Source: Chrysaora quinquecirrha
Lineage: Eukaryota > Cnidaria > Scyphozoa > Semaeostomeae > Pelagiidae
Length of the DNA: 64,000 nt
Direction: 5' to 3'
Assembly: GCA_014526335.1 (NCBI GenBank)
Contig: JACTAT010000029.1
Location: forward strand, 5,341,913 to 5,405,912
Shown here: piece by piece, positions 29,001 through 41,000 of the stretch
Numbering within the stretch: position 1 is the stretch's first letter
Layout: each line of letters begins with the position of its first letter
Position numbers and translations under genes: made by a program
Notes under the pieces: generated by a model
The model's input: the letters and a program-made list of their open reading frames with translations, nothing else
The model's database searches: none
What the model was told of the DNA's origin: nothing

Positions 29001-32000
29001 TGTAGAGGAGCCAGACTATGATGCTCGAGTTGTGGAGAGTCAACCAGATGTTCTCGATTTATTTGCCGAGCCTGAAGTGGCAGAGCCAGAGCCAGAGCCT
29101 GCACTGTTGTCTGAGATCACGACCCATCGGCAAGTGCACAGGATGAAAGACTTGAAGAAGGATGAACCTAAAGAGGAAAGAAGCAAGATGGACATCCGTA
29201 GGACTTTGACAGTCAGGAAAAGAATAGTGAAGAAGATCATCTACTTGCCCGACGGCACACCATCAGTTGTAGAGCAAGAGATAGCTGATCATGTCGATGA
29301 AGAGCCTGAAGACGTGCAAATGAAACGTACCGTTGTGAGGAGAGAGCAGGAGACTGTTTCGCGTAGACAAGTGCACAGAAGGCTTACTGCCAAGGAAGTG
29401 ACTGAAGAGCCCCTGGTGACTGAATCACTTGTACCTCCAAGAAAGGTCGAGCGTTTATTCGTAAGACGTATATTGAGACAAGAGGATGGTAGAGAAAGAC
29501 TTCTGGACAAATCTGAGAGTGTTGTACCGCTAGAAATAATGCCTGAGGAGCAGGAAGAAGAAGAAGAGGAACCTACTGCGGCTGATAAACTCGATGGCTA
29601 TATTGTGAGAAGAGTAATAAGAAGACCAATATTTGTGACCAGCCAGAGAACAGTTATTAGAACACTGGCCCAGAAAGAAGACGGGGAAGAAGAGCAACTG
29701 GCAGCTGATATCATAGAGGATGAAAACCAGTCGAAAGCACTGAGCCTATGGTAACACACAGGACTGTGAGAAGATTTGTTGGTGTAAAGACAGATGCATT
29801 AGATGCAGCAGTGCCGCTGGAGATAGTGAGAACAGACAGGCAAGAGCCAGAAGTTGAGCAGAAAGAAGGTGAAGTGACACGCACAGTGCACAGAAGATCG
29901 ATAACAAGAACTCAGCGAAGAGTTGTGAGAAGAATCGTTGAGAGGACTGATGGAAGAACGGAGCCTGTCGAGGACGAAGTATTGCACCCTGTTGAAGCAG
30001 TCGGCTACAGAGTGATTAGAAGGCGGGTAGTGAAACCAGACGACACAGAGGAAGTAATCGAAGAACCAGAGTACATGTTGCCTGAGGAAGAGAGTCCAGG
30101 TGTTGAAGAATTAAGGCACGAAGATGGCAGCATCGAAAGAAGAGTGATTCGTAGAGCTGTTCCGGTTGTTACCGTTAGAAAGGTATACAGAACGATTATT
30201 ATCACAGAAGAAGGTGAAGAAGTAAGCTCGGATGAACAAGTTGAAGATGTACCTGTTGTGGAAGAAGAACCAGAGCCAGAAATCAGCAAGGCAAAAGAGG
30301 TCAGAGTGGTGCAAAGGAAAGAACAAGATGTTATTACACGTCGACAGGTGTTTAGAAGATTGAGCGCTAAGAAAGAAGAGGCACCTGCTCCTGTTGATGT
30401 CGAGACTATGGTTGGTGAAGAAGAAGTCATTGCAGAACCAGAAACTATCTTCGAGCAAGAAACAGTGCCAGAGGACAGAGTGATTGAAGAGGAAGAAGAA
30501 GACGAAAGACTGAGAAGAGTTGTTAGGCGACCAGTGCATCAGATAAGCCGAAGAACTGTTATCAGAAGGTTCCAGGCAGCTTCAGATGAACAAGAATTGA
30601 TAAGCGAGGAGACAAAGGACAAGCAGAAAGCAGTGCATGCTAGACGAGTAGTCAGGAGAGCTGTTATGCCAGAAGAGCCAGAAGAAGAGATGATTGCCGA
30701 GCCAGAGCAGATCATTGCTGAAGAATCAACTCCTGAATGGCAGTACAGAGATGAAGATGAAACAGAGAAGCTTGAGCGCAAAGTTGTTAGGCGACCTGTG
30801 GCTGAGATCACTTCCAGAAAAGTGTACAGGTCAATACAAGTGGGAAAAGCAGAGGAGCCAGAACGAGAAGAAGTGGTTGAAGAAACTGTAGAGGAGCCAG
30901 ACTATGATGCTCGAGTTGTGGAGAGTCAACCAGATGTTCTCGATTTATTTGCCGAGCCTGAAGTGGCAGAGCCAGAGCCAGAGCCTGCACTGTTGTCTGA
31001 GATCACGACCCATCGGCAAGTGCACAGGATGAAAGACTTGAAGAAGGATGAACCTAAAGAGGAAAGAAGCAAGATGGACATCCGTAGGACTTTGACAGTC
31101 AGGAAAAGAATAGTGAAGAAGATCATCTACTTGCCCGACGGCACACCATCAGTTGTAGAGCAAGAGATAGCTGATCATGTCGATGAAGAGCCTGAAGAAG
31201 TGCAAATGAAACGTACTGTTGTGAGGAGAGAGCAGGAGACTGTTTCGCGTAGACAAGTGCACAGAAGGCTTACTGCCAAGGAAGTGACTGAAGAGCCCTG
31301 GTGACTGAATCACTTGTACCTCCAAGAAAGGTCGAGCGTTTATTCGTAAGACGTATATTGAGACAAGAGGATGGTAGAGAAAGACTTCTGGACAAGTCTG
31401 AGAGTGTTGTACCGCTAGAAATAATGCCTGAGGAGCAGGAAGAAGAAGAAGAGGAACCTACTGCGGCTGATAAACTCGATGGCTATATTGTGAGAAGAGT
31501 AATAAGAAGACCAATGTTTGTGACCAGCCAGAGAACAGTTATTAGAACACTGGCCCAGAAAGAAGACGGGGAAGAAGAGCAACTGGCAGCTGATATCATA
31601 GAGGATGAAAAACCAGTCGAAAGCACTGAGCCTATGGTAACACACAGGACTGTGAGAAGATTTGTTGGTGTAAAGACAGATGCATTAGATGCAGCAGTGC
31701 CGCTGGAGATAGTGAGAACAGACAGGCAAGAGCCAGAAGTTGAGCAGAAAGAAGGTGAAGTGACACGCACAGTGCACAGAAGATCGATAACAAGAACTCA
31801 GCGAAGAGTTGTGAGAAGAATCGTTGAGAGGACTGATGGAAGAACGGAGCCTGTCGAGGACGAAGTATTGCACCCTGTTGAAGCAGTCGGCTACAGAGTG
31901 ATTAGAAGGCGGGTAGTGAAACCAGACGACACAGAGGAAGTAATCGAAGAACCAGAGTACATGTTGCCTGAGGAAGAGAGTCCAGGTGTTGAAGAATTAA

Positions 32001-35000
32001 GGCACGAAGATGGCAGCATCGAAAGAAGAGTGATTCGTAGAGCTGTTCCGGTTGTTACCGTTAGAAAGGTGTACAGAACGATTATTATCACAGAAGAAGG
32101 TGAAGAAGTAAGCTCGGATGAACAAGTTGAAGATGTACCTGTTGTGGAAGAAGAACCAGAGCCAGAAATCAGCGAGGCAAAAGAGGTCAGAGTGGTGCAA
32201 AGGAAAGAACAAGATGTTATTACACGTCGACAGGTGTTTAGAAGATTGAGCGCTAAGAAAGAAGAGGCACCTGCTCCTGTTGATGTCGAGACTATGGTTG
32301 GTGAAGAAGAAGTCATTGCAGAACCAGAAACTATCTTCGAGCAAGAAACAGTGCCAGAGGACAGAGTGATTGAAGAGGAAGAAGAAGACGAAAGACTGAG
32401 AAGAGTTGTTAGGCGACCAGTGCATCAGATAAGCCGAAGAACTGTTATCAGAAGGTTCCAGGCAGCTTCAGATGAACAAGAATTGATAAGCGAGGAGACA
32501 AAGGACAAGCAGAAAGCAGTGCATGCTAGACGAGTAGTCAGGAGAGCTGTTATGCCAGAAGAGCCAGAAGAAGAGATGATTGCCGAGCCAGAGCAGATCA
32601 TTGCTGAAGAATCAACTCCTGAATGGCAGTACAGAGATGAAGATGAAACAGAGAAGCTTGAGCGCAAAGTTGTTAGGCGACCTGTGGCTGAGATCACTTC
32701 CAGAAAAGTGTACAGGTCAATACAAGTGGGAAAAGCAGAGGAGCCAGAACGAGAAGAAGTGGTTGAAGAAACTGTAGAGGAGCCAGACTATGATGCTCGA
32801 GTTGTGGAGAGTCAACCAGATGTTCTCGATTTATTTGCCGAGCCTGAAGTGGCAGAGCCAGAGCCAGAGCCTGCACTGTTGTCTGAGATCACGACCCATC
32901 GGCAAGTGCACAGGATGAAAGACTTGAAGAAGGATGAACCTAAAGAGGAAAGAAGCAAGATGGACATCCGTAGGACTTTGACAGTCAGGAAAAGAATAGT
33001 GAAGAAGATCATCTACTTGCCCGACGGCACACCATCAGTTGTAGAGCAAGAGATAGCTGATCATGTCGATGAAGAGCCTGAAGACGTGCAAATGAAACGT
33101 ACTGTTGTGAGGAGAGAGCAGGAGACTGTTTCGCGTAGACAAGTGCACAGAAGGCTTACTGCCAAGGAAGTGACTGAAGAGCCCTGGTGACTGAATCACT
33201 TGTACCTCCAAGAAAGGTCGAGCGTTTATTCGTAAGACGTATATTGAGACAAGAGGATGGTAGAGAAAGACTTCTGGACAAGTCTGAGAGTGTTGTACCG
33301 CTAGAAATAATGCCTGAGGAGCAGGAAGAAGAAGAAGAGGAACCTACTGCGGCTGATAAACTCGATGGCTACATTGTGAGAAGAGTAATAAGAAGACCAA
33401 TATTTGTGACCAGCCAGAGAACAGTTATTAGAACACTGGCCCAGAAAGAAGACGGGGAAGAAGAGCAACTGGCAGCTGATATCATAGAGGATGAAAAACC
33501 AGTCGAAAGCACTGAGCCTATGGTAACACACAGGACTGTGAGAAGATTTGTTGGTGTAAAGACAGATGCATTAGATGCAGCAGTGCCGCTGGAGATAGTG
33601 AGAACAGACAGGCAAGAGCCAGAAGTTGAGCAGAAAGAAGGTGAAGTGACACGCACAGTGCACAGAAGATCGATAACAAGAACTCAGCGAAGAGTTGTGA
33701 GAAGAATCGTTGAGAGGACTGATGGAAGAACGGAGCCTGTCGAGGACGAAGTATTGCACCCTGTTGAAGCAGTCGGCTACAGAGTGATTAGAAGGCGGGT
33801 AGTGAAACCAGACACAGAGGAAGTAATCGAAGAACCAGAGTACATGTTGCCTGAGGAAGAGAGTCCAGGTGTTGAAGAATTAAGGCACGAAGATGGCAGC
33901 ATCGAAAGAAGAGTGATTCGTAGAGCTGTTCCGGTTGTTACCGTTAGAAAGGTGTACAGAACGATTATTATCACAGAAGAAGGTGAAGAAGTAAGCTCGG
34001 ATGAACAAGTTGAAGATGTACCTGTTGTGGAAGAAGAACCAGAGCCAGAAATCAGCGAGGCAAAAGAGGTCAGAGTGGTGCAAAGGAAAGAACAAGATGT
34101 TATTACACGTCGACAGGTGTTTAGAAGATTGAGCGCTAAGAAAGAAGAGGCACCTGCTCCTGTTGATGTCGAGACTATGGTTGGTGAAGAAGAAGTCATT
34201 GCAGAACCAGAAACTATCTTCGAGCAAGAAACAGTGCCAGAGGACAGAGTGATTGAAGAGGAAGAAGAAGACGAAAGACTGAGAAGAGTTGTTAGGCGAC
34301 CAGTGCATCAGATAAGCCGAAGAACTGTTATCAGAAGGTTCCAGGCAGCTTCAGATGAACAAGAATTGATAAGCGAGGAGACAAAGGACAAGCAGAAAGC
34401 AGTGCATGCTAGACGAGTAGTCAGGAGAGCTGTTATGCCAGAAGAGCCAGAAGAAGAGATGATTGCCGAGCCAGAGCAGATCATTGCTGAAGAATCAACT
34501 CCTGAATGGCAGTACAGAGATGAAGATGAAACAGAGAAGCTTGAGCGCAAAGTTGTTAGGCGACCTGTGGCTGAGATCACTTCCAGAAAAGTGTACAGGT
34601 CAATACAAGTGGGAAAAGCAGAGGAGCCAGAACGAGAAGAAGTGGTTGAAGAAACTGTAGAGGAGCCAGACTATGATGCTCGAGTTGTGGAGAGTCAACC
34701 AGATGTTCTCGATTTATTTGCCGAGCCTGAAGTGGCAGAGCCAGAGCCAGAGCCTGCACTGTTGTCTGAGATCACGACCCATCGGCAAGTGCACAGGATG
34801 AAAGACTTGAAGAAGGATGAACCTAAAGAGGAAAGAAGCAAGATGGACATCCGTAGGACTTTGACAGTCAGGAAAAGAATAGTGAAGAAGATCATCTACT
34901 TGCCCGACGGCACACCATCAGTTGTAGAGCAAGAGATAGCTGATCATGTCGATGAAGAGCCTGAAGACGTGCAAATGAAACGTACTGTTGTGAGGAGAGA

Positions 35001-38000
35001 GCAGGAGACTGTTTCGCGTAGACAAGTGCACAGAAGGCTTACTGCCAAGGAAGTGACTGAAGAGCCCTGGTGACTGAATCACTTGTACCTCCAAGAAAGG
35101 TCGAGCGTTTATTCGTAAGACGTATATTGAGACAAGAGGATGGTAGAGAAAGACTTCTGGACAAGTCTGAGAGTGTTGTACCGCTAGAAATAATGCCTGA
35201 GGAGCAGGAAGAAGAAGAAGAGGAACCTACTGCGGCTGATAAACTCGATGGCTATATTGTGAGAAGAGTAATAAGAAGACCAATATTTGTGACCAGCCAG
35301 AGAACAGTTATTAGAACACTGGCCCAGAAAGAAGACGGGGAAGAAGAGCAACTGGCAGCTGATATCATAGAGGATGAAAAACCAGTCGAAAGCACTGAGC
35401 CTATGGTAACACACAGGACTGTGAGAAGATTTGTTGGTGTAAAGACAGATGCATTAGATGCAGCAGTGCCGCTGGAGATAGTGAGAACAGACAGGCAAGA
35501 GCCAGAAGTTGAGCAGAAAGAAGGTGAAGTGACACGCACAGTGCACAGAAGATCGATAACAAGAACTCAGCGAAGAGTTGTGAGAAGAATCGTTGAGAGG
35601 ACTGATGGAAGAACGGAGCCTGTCGAGGACGAAGTATTGCACCCTGTTGAAGCAGTCGGCTACAGAGTGATTAGAAGGCGGGTAGTGAAACCAGACGACA
35701 CAGAGGAAGTAATCGAAGAACCAGAGTACATGTTGCCTGAGGAAGAGAGTCCAGGTGTTGAAGAATTAAGGCACGAAGATGGCAGCATCGAAAGAAGAGT
35801 GATTCGTAGAGCTGTTCCGGTTGTTACCGTTAGAAAGGTGTACAGAACGATTATTATCACAGAAGAAGGTGAAGAAGTAAGCTCGGATGAACAAGTTGAA
35901 GATGTACCTGTTGTGGAAGAAGAACCAGAGCCAGAAATCAGCGAGGCAAAAGAGGTCAGAGTGGTGCAAAGGAAAGAACAAGATGTTATTACACGTCGAC
36001 AGGTGTTTAGAAGATTGAGCGCTAAGAAAGAAGAGGCACCTGCTCCTGTTGATGTCGAGACTATGGTTAGTGAAGAAGAAGTCATTGCAGAACCAGAAAC
36101 TATCTTCGAGCAAGAAACAGTTCCGGATGACATTGACAGTAGGGTTTCTGTTGCTATTATTAGAGGAAAAGATGACATCGTTTCTGATGACGAAGATAGA
36201 ACAGAACCCGTCACCCGCCGTGTTGTGCACAGAAGGGTAGTTGGTGCTGGCAGCATTGAATTTGAACCTGGCTGTCAAGGAATCACTGAGATAGAGTCTG
36301 TTTCTCCTGAGGTACATATTGCTAAAACCGTTACTTCAATAAGAAGATCTTCGGACACTGATGATGGTGTTTACAAAGATGTCGTGTCTCATCGAAAAGT
36401 GCATAGAAATGTGTTAGCTGCTGCCCCTGTACCTGAGGTGTATATCGAGCCTCCCGTTTCCGTAACATCATTAGAAGAGACTCCAGAATTGTTCCCACCT
36501 GAAATTGAAATTGAACCTGACGGTAAGCCACCTGCTCTTTTAAGAGAGGTCCGAAGAAGTTCACTTCCTTTAGCGACCCGGAGAAGTGTTTTGCGTGTCA
36601 GTCAGGCACAGCCTGCTTCAGTTGCCCAGGAACACCTAGAGGAAATAGAAGTAACGCCAGCTATTGAAGAATTTGCTGTTGTATCTCCGACAGAAGTTAC
36701 CATTGCAGGAAAAGATTGAAGAAAGACGCTCTAAAGCTAGGATGAAGACATTCGTTTATCGAAAGGTTTTTGTTACTGTTAAGACTGTCATGGTGAGAAA
36801 GCTTGTTGATGAACATGGTGAAGTCATTGAAGACCTTGATAATATTCCTGAAGGTTATAAAGAACACTCTGAAGATTCACTAGATAGAGATGGTATGTGA
36901 ATGATTTTCCAGCAAAATTGTCGTAACTCTTAACATATAAAGGTTTTTAGCCAAGTCGTTTTCTGTGGTATTCTTTTGAGATTTTGTGTTATTTAAAGGC
37001 AGTCTTCTGAAACTGGTACTTTGAGGGAAAGAACTTTCATGGGAAGAAACTTTCGAAACTCAGAAAAACGCGAAATTTTTTAAATTAACTTTCGCGAATC
37101 AGTAAAATGGATATTTCCGGGAAAAACTTTCGCGCTTAACTGCGCGAGCAGTATGTTTTTGGAATAACTCCAGCGAATTTGACTTTTTAATGGGGTTTCC
37201 GACATTTTATGTATCTCAACTCTCCATGAATAGTAGACCCTAAATTGCCTTGTAAAACCTTAAACTGAGCAAAGTTTCTGGAAATTATTCCAAATATTCC
37301 ATATTTTCCTGTGATAATCATTCGTTAATGTTTTGTTAAAGAAAACTTTCGCTTGAGCTAACTTTCGCGAAGTTGATATTTTGAAAGATTTCGCGTAGTA
37401 AACTTTGGCGAATTTCGACCAAAAACGTGAAAAACGTTTCAAAAATAGTTTCTTCCCGTGAAGGTTTTTTCTTTTGAAGTTCTCTGTAACACGCTCCTCT
37501 GCAGAGCATGCATCATAAAAATTTATTTCTTGCAACAAATTCGCTATTGGAACACAAACATGTAGCCAAACAATCAAACATTGCTTGTTTAAGAAAATCT
37601 CAAATGGTTGACCAGCAATGTTGAATCGTTTGTCCACGGTCTAAGAGTATACTTTTACTGCTACATTCACATTCTGTTCCTTTTTCATCAGAGTTTTTCT
37701 TGTTTTTTTTTTTTGTCAGGTTCTGGAGGGTCAAGGTCTAGAACTACTAGGTTTGTTAGCGAAGAAGAGAGTCATACTCAGACACGACGATTATCTGCAA
37801 AGAGAGGCAAGGACAAATCGGAAACAAAGTTTGCAAGTGTTGGCACTCAGTGTGATTTTGATGACCTAAAAATGGCTGCTCAATTTTCTGATTCAAAACC
37901 AGAACAGATAACTACCTCTACGCAGTTTACATCCTCTGTTTTGCCTCAAAAGTATGCGGAAACAAGCATTACAGTTGAAGCAACATATCCCAAGTCTGCG

Positions 38001-41000
38001 GAGGAGCCTAAAAGGATTATTTCAAGAGAGTCAATTAAGGAAGAACCCAGTATTAAAGAACCGGTCTGTGAAGAACCGGTCTGTGAAGAACCGTCTGTGA
38101 AGAACCTGTCTGTGAAGAACCGGTTTGTGAAGAACCGGTCTGTGAAGAGCCTCCCGTTGAAGAACCAGTTTTGGAAGAACCAGTCTGTGAAGAACCAGTT
38201 TGTCAAGAGCCAGTTTTGGAAGAACCGGTTGATACCGAAGGCCTTGGAAAAGATTCAGGGAGCATCACAAAACCTGCAGATATTGGGGCCTGTTCCTGTT
38301 TTACCCACTACTGTGACAAAGAGTCCAAACGATACACCATTTCTCATAAGCCTGAAGTGTTAAAAGTTGTTGCTCAGCCAGACGAGATACCTGAAGAGAA
38401 AACCGATTTGAAATTCGCACTGGAGGAGATTCCAGAGGGAAAAGTTCAAGATTTCAGTCCTGTTAAAAGCACTATAGCAAAGAAACGTAAACTTGTAAAA
38501 CAGCTAACGTTTCCAAGAGCCGTCTGTGATGTGGTTAAAGACGAACGCAAGCGCTTGATGAAACAGCCGACCCTAGAGGAAGAACAGACTCTGATCAAGA
38601 CACAAAACTGCGTGATTACCGGCGAGCAACTGTTCCAGTCGCGTCTTCGTTCAAGCGACGTTTATCGTATCAAGAGAAGCGCCGGATATCAATTGACAAA
38701 CTGAAATCCTCCGTGGCTGATATCGAATTTAGCATTGGCAGACGAAAGAGCCGTGTAAGGGAACTTTTGATGGTGCTCACGGATTCTCAACTTGATTGGG
38801 ACTCTTTTATGATCTGGGTGATGTTTTCAGAAGGTGAACTAAACAACGTCAAGTGTGTCTCTGCTACGTATTCTGTTCTTCTGGAACAAAAGCTGTATCT
38901 CCAGGTATTCTGATTTACGTGTTAAGTCGATTTTACAAGCATAGATACAATATACCGTAAATGCTCTAATAAACGCCCAGCCTCTATTAAACGCCCCCTT
39001 AAAATGTCAAAAATTAAATAAACGCCCGGGGATTTTATTAAAGCATTTAAGGAATTATAGAAATTGTTATAGTAATCTGCAGATATTTGCCTTTTGACAT
39101 CTGCTTGCACCCTATTTTAAATACCTGGACCGTTTGTGCAAGATAAATCTGAACATAAAAGAATTATAGAGACTTCAGTTTGACGGTTAGGCACTTTTAT
39201 GGTATAAACCAGAATATCTTTGCTTTCTCACTACCTATAAAGTACCGCGGACTACAGTTTACATGAAAAGATTTTACGCTCTTATTTGGCCTGGTGAGCT
39301 ACTAGACATTCCGTCAGATATTATGTGATCTTTCTGAATTGAATATTGTGCAAAAAATACACTAACAAGCGTAACAGGCCTCCAGAAATTTTTTAAAAAT
39401 AATTTGTGCAGCGATAATCGGAGTCACCAGAAGCAAGGCATCGGGGCACCAGGCAGCGGCAGCAGAAGCAAAAAATTCAGGGCAAAAACAGCAAAATCAA
39501 AGAATCTCGCAATTTTGTGGGGCAGTTGCCACCGCTGGTGATTTTGCGCGCCACAAGTTTTTTTTCTTTTTAACTGAAGAGATTTTCGCTTAACGCTTTG
39601 TCAAGTTCTAATGAATGAACTAAGTAATAGAGGTTTCCGCGAAAGATGGCGGCCATCAATCCCTTTCAATCCCTTGTTTTTCTTAAAGTTTCTCGAAGGG
39701 AATTCAGGGAATAATTTCCTTATTTACGAATTCAACGTCTGCAGCTATGTAAAATACGTAACTAAGGAAATTATTCCCAGAATTCCTTTCGAAAATCTTT
39801 AATGAAAACAATAGGCAAAAAACGGCGGCCATCTTTTGCGGAAGCGTCTATTGCTCTGTGCGAAGCTAGGGTCTTTTGTCTCGCGCTGTACTGCAACCCC
39901 TAACTGGCGTTAGGGTCATAATTCTAGGTTCCAAATCAAGATTTTGATATTCGCATCCAGCCAAACAGTTGTCTAACTTTTCGCTCTTGTATTTTGTAGG
40001 GAATGATCGAAGATATAGACAGTTACAGGCCTGTTTGTCAAGAACTAGAGAATATCCTCGTTCGCATTGACAAGACTGATGAAAGCGAGGCAGACAAGAA
40101 GCAGGTCAAATCTGAGCTCAGTGACGTCATCAATAGGTTTTACCGAATCGTAAAACGATCAGAAGCATGTGCGATGCAAATCGAGAAAGTAGAGGAGGTT
40201 GCGAAGGAGCTTGACGATAATATCAAGCCTGTCGAGGCGTCGAATGCAGAGGCAGGCATGCTGCTATCAGATGCAAAATCTAATGTTGTTGCTGTTGATT
40301 TGGAGAATCTAACGATTGAAATCGATAAAATACAGGTGACGTTTCTTGTCTGTTTATATATTTGTTTTTTTTCATTCCCCAGTACTTATTACCTCAAATT
40401 GTGGGTGGATGGTGCTTACACCATAAGCACTTGTTCTTCTATTATCAGGGCTGTGTTAGGAGGACTATTTCTCCCATATCCCCTTGAAATTGCCTTGCTC
40501 CATCCAATATTCGACTTTAATTCTAAGCACCGCACTAAGTTCCCCAAGCCTTGTGTGCCCCTGCCCCAAGTTCCAATTTTTCACAGCCATGCTCACCAGT
40601 TCCCAACCCTTTTGGGCCTTACTCACCAACCCTTAATATAAGTTCCAAAACTTAGTTACTACATGGTTGAACTTTATTGTTAATGCCCTGAGACATTCTT
40701 GTGAGGCTTACTTGCATTCAAACCCCCTCTTGACAATTGCAACGTTTTTAGGCAGTATAATAGAGAGGTTATCGTACCCATGTGTATGGTCTAAGTGACG
40801 GACGGGGGTATTCTTTTTGAGATAACAGAAAAATGAAAAGTTCATTTTACTGAATTCTTGGGGTGAAGAGGTAGAAATGCCGCAGAGCAAGAGCGAACAA
40901 AGACGACTTTGTTTGCTTACAAGTACATTTATTTCGCCTTTACCAAGCAAGGCTTCTTCAGATGTATGCCAAGCAAGGCTTCTTAAGAAGGGCAACGCTT

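Larger units (their letters stand above)
4001..36120 (+). repeat. Tandem array: 17 units of 1,887 bp (629 codons), nearly identical
   Basis: Unit starts, taken at the GAGGAGCCAG that precedes CTATGATGCTCG: 4001, 5888, 7776, 9663, 11549, 13434, 15321, 17207, 19094, 20981, 23346, 25233, 27119, 29005, 30891, 32777, 34660. Lengths are 1,887 except for 1-2 base indels, one 3-base loss (unit 16), an internal 480-bp duplication (unit 10), and a truncated last unit of 1,461 bp that ends where homology stops at 36120. Differences between units are scattered single bases. Units 1-4 carry most of the private variants (Asn at about 5762, 7651 and 9538, where later units have Lys; ACCAATCGG in units 3 and 4). 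The interior is more uniform. The unit length is divisible by three, so copies add in frame. Confidence 0.95.

Noticed and set aside
10406..35070. Separate genes starting at each frame break in the array (for example at 12291, 15731, 22203)
   Set aside because: These apparent starts follow one-base losses in homopolymers. The protein sequence continues the same repeat without interruption, so they are fragments of one frame.
37608..37719. Hydrophobic leader-like sequence (Phe/Leu-rich) upstream of GSGGSRSRTTRF
   Set aside because: It is the pyrimidine tract of the splice acceptor read as protein, not a signal peptide.
38055..38232. CRISPR-like array
   Set aside because: The 15-bp units are contiguous without unique spacers and lie in a eukaryotic coding exon.
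40336..40641. Extension of exon 5 past its donor
   Set aside because: Sequence becomes Cys/Pro/Phe-rich and non-helical right after CAG/GTGACG; exon length and phase fit only if it ends at 40335.
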